Source: DASVDK01 sp036381125 [NCBI: Thermodesulfobacteriota bacterium]
Lineage (GTDB): Bacteria > DASVDK01
Reading direction: 5' to 3'
Assembly: GCA_036381125.1 (NCBI GenBank)
Contig: DASVDK010000212.1
Coordinates: forward strand, 1-9,275
DNA: 9,275 nucleotides
The position numbers and the translations under genes are program-made. Shown in pieces: positions 5,988 to 9,275 of this stretch. Numbering within the stretch: position 1 is the stretch's first letter; each line of letters begins with the position of its first letter. The notes under the pieces were generated by a model, which did not search any database, was not told where the DNA came from, and was given only the letters and a program-made list of their open reading frames with translations.

Positions 5988-6913
5988 AGGGCCGCGCGGC
6001 CGTCGCGACGATCGTCGTCCTGGCGGCCCTCGGCGCCTTCGGCGCGACGACCGAGAACACCTACTACCTCTCCGTCGGGTACTCGATCTTCCTCTACGTC
6101 GCCCTCGCCTCCTCGTGGAACGTCATGTCGGGCTTCACCGGCTACACGTCCTTCGGCCACGTCGCGTTCTACGGCGTCGGCGCGTACACGGCCGCCATCC
6201 TCATGTTCGACCACTTCTGGAGCTGGGCGCCGGCCTTCCTCGCCGGCGGCCTCGCGGCGGCGCTGCTCGCGGCGGTCATCGGGTGGCCCTGCCTGCGCCT
6301 CAAGGGCCCGTACTTCGCGATCTCCATGCTCGGGATCGCGGAGGTCCTGCGCATCGTGGGCCTCACCTGGGAGAGCGTCACGTACGGCGGCACCGGGATC
6401 CCGCTCCTCTCCGCGCTCTCGCTGCGAGGCTTCTACTTCCTCATGGGCGGCGTGGCGCTGGCGGCGGTGGGCGTGACGCTGGCCGTCTCGCGCACCAGGT
6501 TCGGCCTGCGCCTCCTCGCGCTCCGGGAGGACGAGGTCGGCGCCGAGACGATGGGCATCAACACGACGGCCCACAAGCTCGCGGCCTTCGTGCTGTCGGC
6601 CGTCATCCCGGGGATCGCCGGCGGGATCGACGCCTCGCGCGTCGGCTTCATCGAGCCGATCAGCACGTTCAACGTCTTCATCACGATCCAGATGATCATC
6701 ATGACCATGTTCGGCGGGCGGGCCACGGTGCTCGGCCCGGTCATCGGCGCGGTGGTGCTGAGCGTCGTGCGCGAGGCGCTCTGGGCCCGGTACCCGTACG
6801 ACTACCAGGCGCTCTTCGGGGTGCTGATCATCGCCCTGGTCCTCTTCATGCCGGAGGGGGTCATGGGGGTCGTGCAGGCGCGCCGTCGGGCGGCGAAGGT
6901 GCCGGCGCCGTGA
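5984..6913 (+). CDS. livM: ABC transporter permease, LivM type (309 aa)
   Basis: The second membrane subunit of the transporter, pairing with the LivH-type protein. After a hydrophobic N-terminal segment (residues 7-22) it shows the LivM block GYTSFGHVAFYGVGAYTAA at about residues 53-71. YFAISMLGIAEVLR follows at 110-123. The cytoplasmic coupling loop SRTRFGLRLLALREDEVGAE is at about 169-188. The final segments include the family's FGGRATVLGPVIGA pattern near 243-256. The C-terminal tail (about 297-309) is basic and cytoplasmic. The GTG start at 5984 lies inside the permease stop of the preceding gene, and the stop at 6911-6913 is likewise inside the start of the ATPase gene, so translation is coupled at both ends. 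The length is within the family range. The exact substrate cannot be deduced. Confidence 0.93.
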   Translation: MKGRAAVATIVVLAALGAFGATTENTYYLSVGYSIFLYVALASSWNVMSGFTGYTSFGHVAFYGVGAYTAAILMFDHFWSWAPAFLAGGLAAALLAAVIGWPCLRLKGPYFAISMLGIAEVLRIVGLTWESVTYGGTGIPLLSALSLRGFYFLMGGVALAAVGVTLAVSRTRFGLRLLALREDEVGAETMGINTTAHKLAAFVLSAVIPGIAGGIDASRVGFIEPISTFNVFITIQMIIMTMFGGRATVLGPVIGAVVLSVVREALWARYPYDYQALFGVLIIALVLFMPEGVMGVVQARRRAAKVPAP

Positions 6914-7609
6914 GCGGGCCGATCCTCGAGGTCCGCGAGGTCCGCAAGCGCTTCGGCGGCCTCCAGGCGCTGGCGGGGCCCTCCTTCGACGTGCCGGAGG
7001 GGACGATCGTGGGGCTCATCGGCCCGAACGGGTCGGGCAAGAGCACGCTCTTCGACTGCATCACCGGCACCGAGCGCCTCGACGGCGGCGAGGTGCGCTT
7101 CGCGGGCCGCCGGATCTCGGGCCTCGCCCCGTACCAGATCGCCCGCCGCGGCGTCGGCCGGACGTTCCAGCTCAATCGCCTCTTCGGCCGGCTCTCCGTG
7201 CTCGAGAACCTGCTCGCGGTCCGCGGCCCGCTCGAGGGCGGGCGGGCCGAGGCGCGGGCGCACGAGCTGATCGAGCTGGTCGGCCTCACGCGGGTCACGC
7301 ACGAGCTGGCCGCGAACCTCTCCTACGGTCAGTCGAAGCTGCTCGAGTTCATCCGGGCGCTGATGCTCGACCCGGTCCTCGTCCTGCTCGACGAGCCGGC
7401 CGCCGGCGTGAACCCGACGCTCCTCGAGCGGATCGTCGGCTACATCCGCGGGCTGCGCGACCGCGGCGTGACCGTCCTCGTCGTCGAGCACAACATGGGG
7501 TTCATCATGGGGCTCTGCGACCAGGTCGTCGTGCTCGACCACGGCGAGAAGATCGCCGAAGGGCCGCCGCGGCAGATCCGGGAGGACGAGCGGGTGATCG
7601 AGGCGTACT

Positions 7610-7620
<11 letters not shown>
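6910..7620 (+). CDS. livG: ABC transporter ATP-binding protein, LivG type (236 aa)
   Basis: A cytoplasmic ATPase that powers the transporter together with the LivF-type partner. Seen in order: Walker A G38-P-N-G-S-G-K-S-T46, Q-loop Q87 in the LivG-typical GRTFQ, ABC signature L137-S-Y-G-Q141, Walker B ending D161-E162 with E162 as catalytic base, and switch histidine H194 in VVEHNM. LSYGQ instead of LSGGQ is normal for LivG. At 236 residues it is about 15-20 shorter than common LivG proteins; the shortening lies between the Q-loop and the signature (about residues 103-120), so the fold appears intact. The true start is the GTG at 6910, overlapping the LivM stop by 4 bases. The frame is open further upstream, but that sequence is antisense-phase shadow of the permease gene. 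It overlaps the next gene by 11 bases. Confidence 0.93.
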
Positions 7621-8329
<709 letters not shown>

Positions 8330-8348
8330 GCCACGGAGAAAGGACATC

Positions 8349-9275
8349 ATGGCGACACATCGGATCGGCGTGATCCCGGGCGACGGGGTCGGGACGGAGG
8401 TGGTGGCGGAGGGCCTCAAGGCCCTCAAGGCGGTCTCGGACGTCTCGGGCGGCAGCCTTCGCTTCGAGACCGAGACGTTCGACTGGGGCAGCGAGCGGTA
8501 CCTCAAGACGGGCCGCATGATGCCCGAGAACGGGCTCGAGACGCTCGAGAAGTTCGACGCGCTCTACCTCGGCGCCGTCGGCGACCCGCGCATCCCGGAC
8601 CACATCACGCTCCACAACCTGCTCCTGCCGATCAAGATGGGCTTCGACCTCTACGTCGGGCTGCGGCCGGTCAGGCTCTACCCGGGCGTCGACTCGGCCC
8701 TGGCCAACAAGGCGCCCGGCTCGATCGACATCGTCCTCATCCGCGAGAACACGCAGGGCGAGTACGTCGACATCGGCGGCATCGTCGGCCAGGGCACCTC
8801 CACGGTCGCCCTCCAGGGGGCGCTCTTCACGTACGAGGGGTGCGAGCGGATCATCCGATACGCCTTCGAGTACGCGCGCAACCACGGCCGCCGGAAGGTC
8901 ACGTCCATCACCAAGTCGAACGCGCAGAAGTTCGGCATGGTCTTCTGGGACCGGGTCTTCAAGGAGGTTGCGGCGCGGTTCCCCGAGATCCAGACCGAGT
9001 CGAAGCTCATCGACGCCGCCTCGATGGACGTGATCCGCAAGCCGGAGGCCTACGACGTCGTCGTGGCCTCGAACCTCTTCGCCGACATCATCAGCGACCT
9101 CATCGCGGCCGTCACGGGGGGCATGGGGGTGGCGCCCGGCGGGTCGTTCCGCCCGGACCGCAGCAAGCCGGGACTCTTCGACCCGGTCCACGGCTCGGCG
9201 TTCGACATCATGGGGAAGGGGATCGCCAACCCGATCGCGGCCATCCTCACCGCCGCCCTGATGCTCGACTACCTG
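8349..9275 (+). CDS. NAD-type beta-decarboxylating dehydrogenase of the tartrate/D-malate dehydrogenase group, C-terminus beyond right edge
   Basis: A member of the isocitrate/isopropylmalate dehydrogenase fold that oxidises a 2-hydroxy acid and decarboxylates it, with a divalent metal. 309 codons are visible; the family is usually about 350-360, so some 40-50 residues are missing. The N-terminal IPGDGVGTEV (about 9-18) is the family opening. FDWGSERY at about 44-51 and PDHITLH at 83-89 resemble tartrate/D-malate dehydrogenases more than LeuB. Likely catalytic residues are R106, R132, Y139, K189, D222, D246 and D250. The NAD-binding block HGSAFDIMGKGIANP (281-295) has D286, the acidic residue linked to NAD rather than NADP. 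The position of the LeuB arginine that helps fix the isopropyl side seems to be K96. The ATG at 8349 has AAAGGA/GGAG upstream. Substrate is not fixed by sequence: tartrate, D-malate or a 3-alkylmalate are candidates. Its link to the transporter suggests catabolism. Confidence 0.9.
   Translation, partial: MATHRIGVIPGDGVGTEVVAEGLKALKAVSDVSGGSLRFETETFDWGSERYLKTGRMMPENGLETLEKFDALYLGAVGDPRIPDHITLHNLLLPIKMGFDLYVGLRPVRLYPGVDSALANKAPGSIDIVLIRENTQGEYVDIGGIVGQGTSTVALQGALFTYEGCERIIRYAFEYARNHGRRKVTSITKSNAQKFGMVFWDRVFKEVAARFPEIQTESKLIDAASMDVIRKPEAYDVVVASNLFADIISDLIAAVTGGMGVAPGGSFRPDRSKPGLFDPVHGSAFDIMGKGIANPIAAILTAALMLDYL

Overview
The window is about 9.3 kb of very GC-rich DNA, roughly 70% by eye, densely coding with third positions almost always G or C. 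The GTG and TTG starts, four-base gene overlaps and Tat-type signal peptide point to a high-GC bacterium, perhaps a soil or subsurface lineage such as Methylomirabilota/Rokubacteria or a deltaproteobacterium. That placement is a guess from style. I see no phage, transposon, CRISPR, rRNA or tRNA signal.

Left part (1-2690, minus strand): one long gene running off the left edge. It encodes a radical SAM protein of the TIGR03960 type fused to a C-terminal DUF2344 (TIGR03936, 'radical SAM-linked') domain. It reads away from everything else and looks like an unrelated housekeeping-type gene.

Middle (2691-2958): a 268-bp divergent intergenic region with a good sigma70-type promoter on each strand, both with 17-bp spacers. 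The plus-strand promoter is so close to the GTG of the next gene that its mRNA is predicted to be leaderless.

Right part (2959-9275, plus strand): a substrate-responsive transport and catabolism cluster. The order is a GntR-family FCD regulator, a Tat-exported substrate-binding protein, two LivH/LivM-type permeases, two LivG/LivF-type ATPases, and an NAD-type beta-decarboxylating dehydrogenase most like tartrate/D-malate dehydrogenases (cut by the right edge). The permease and ATPase genes overlap one another by 4, 4 and 11 bases. Between the binding-protein gene and the first permease lie a very strong hairpin and a six-codon leader ORF whose stop overlaps the permease start. Together these look like a device that sets binding-protein expression against membrane-complex expression.

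Working model (inference): the regulator senses a small carboxylate, the ABC transporter imports it, and the dehydrogenase oxidatively decarboxylates it or a derivative. A 2-hydroxy-dicarboxylate such as malate, tartrate or an alkylmalate fits the dehydrogenase better than a branched-chain amino acid. I found no clearly unprecedented system. The most unusual items are the hairpin plus mini-ORF device and the leaderless regulator.
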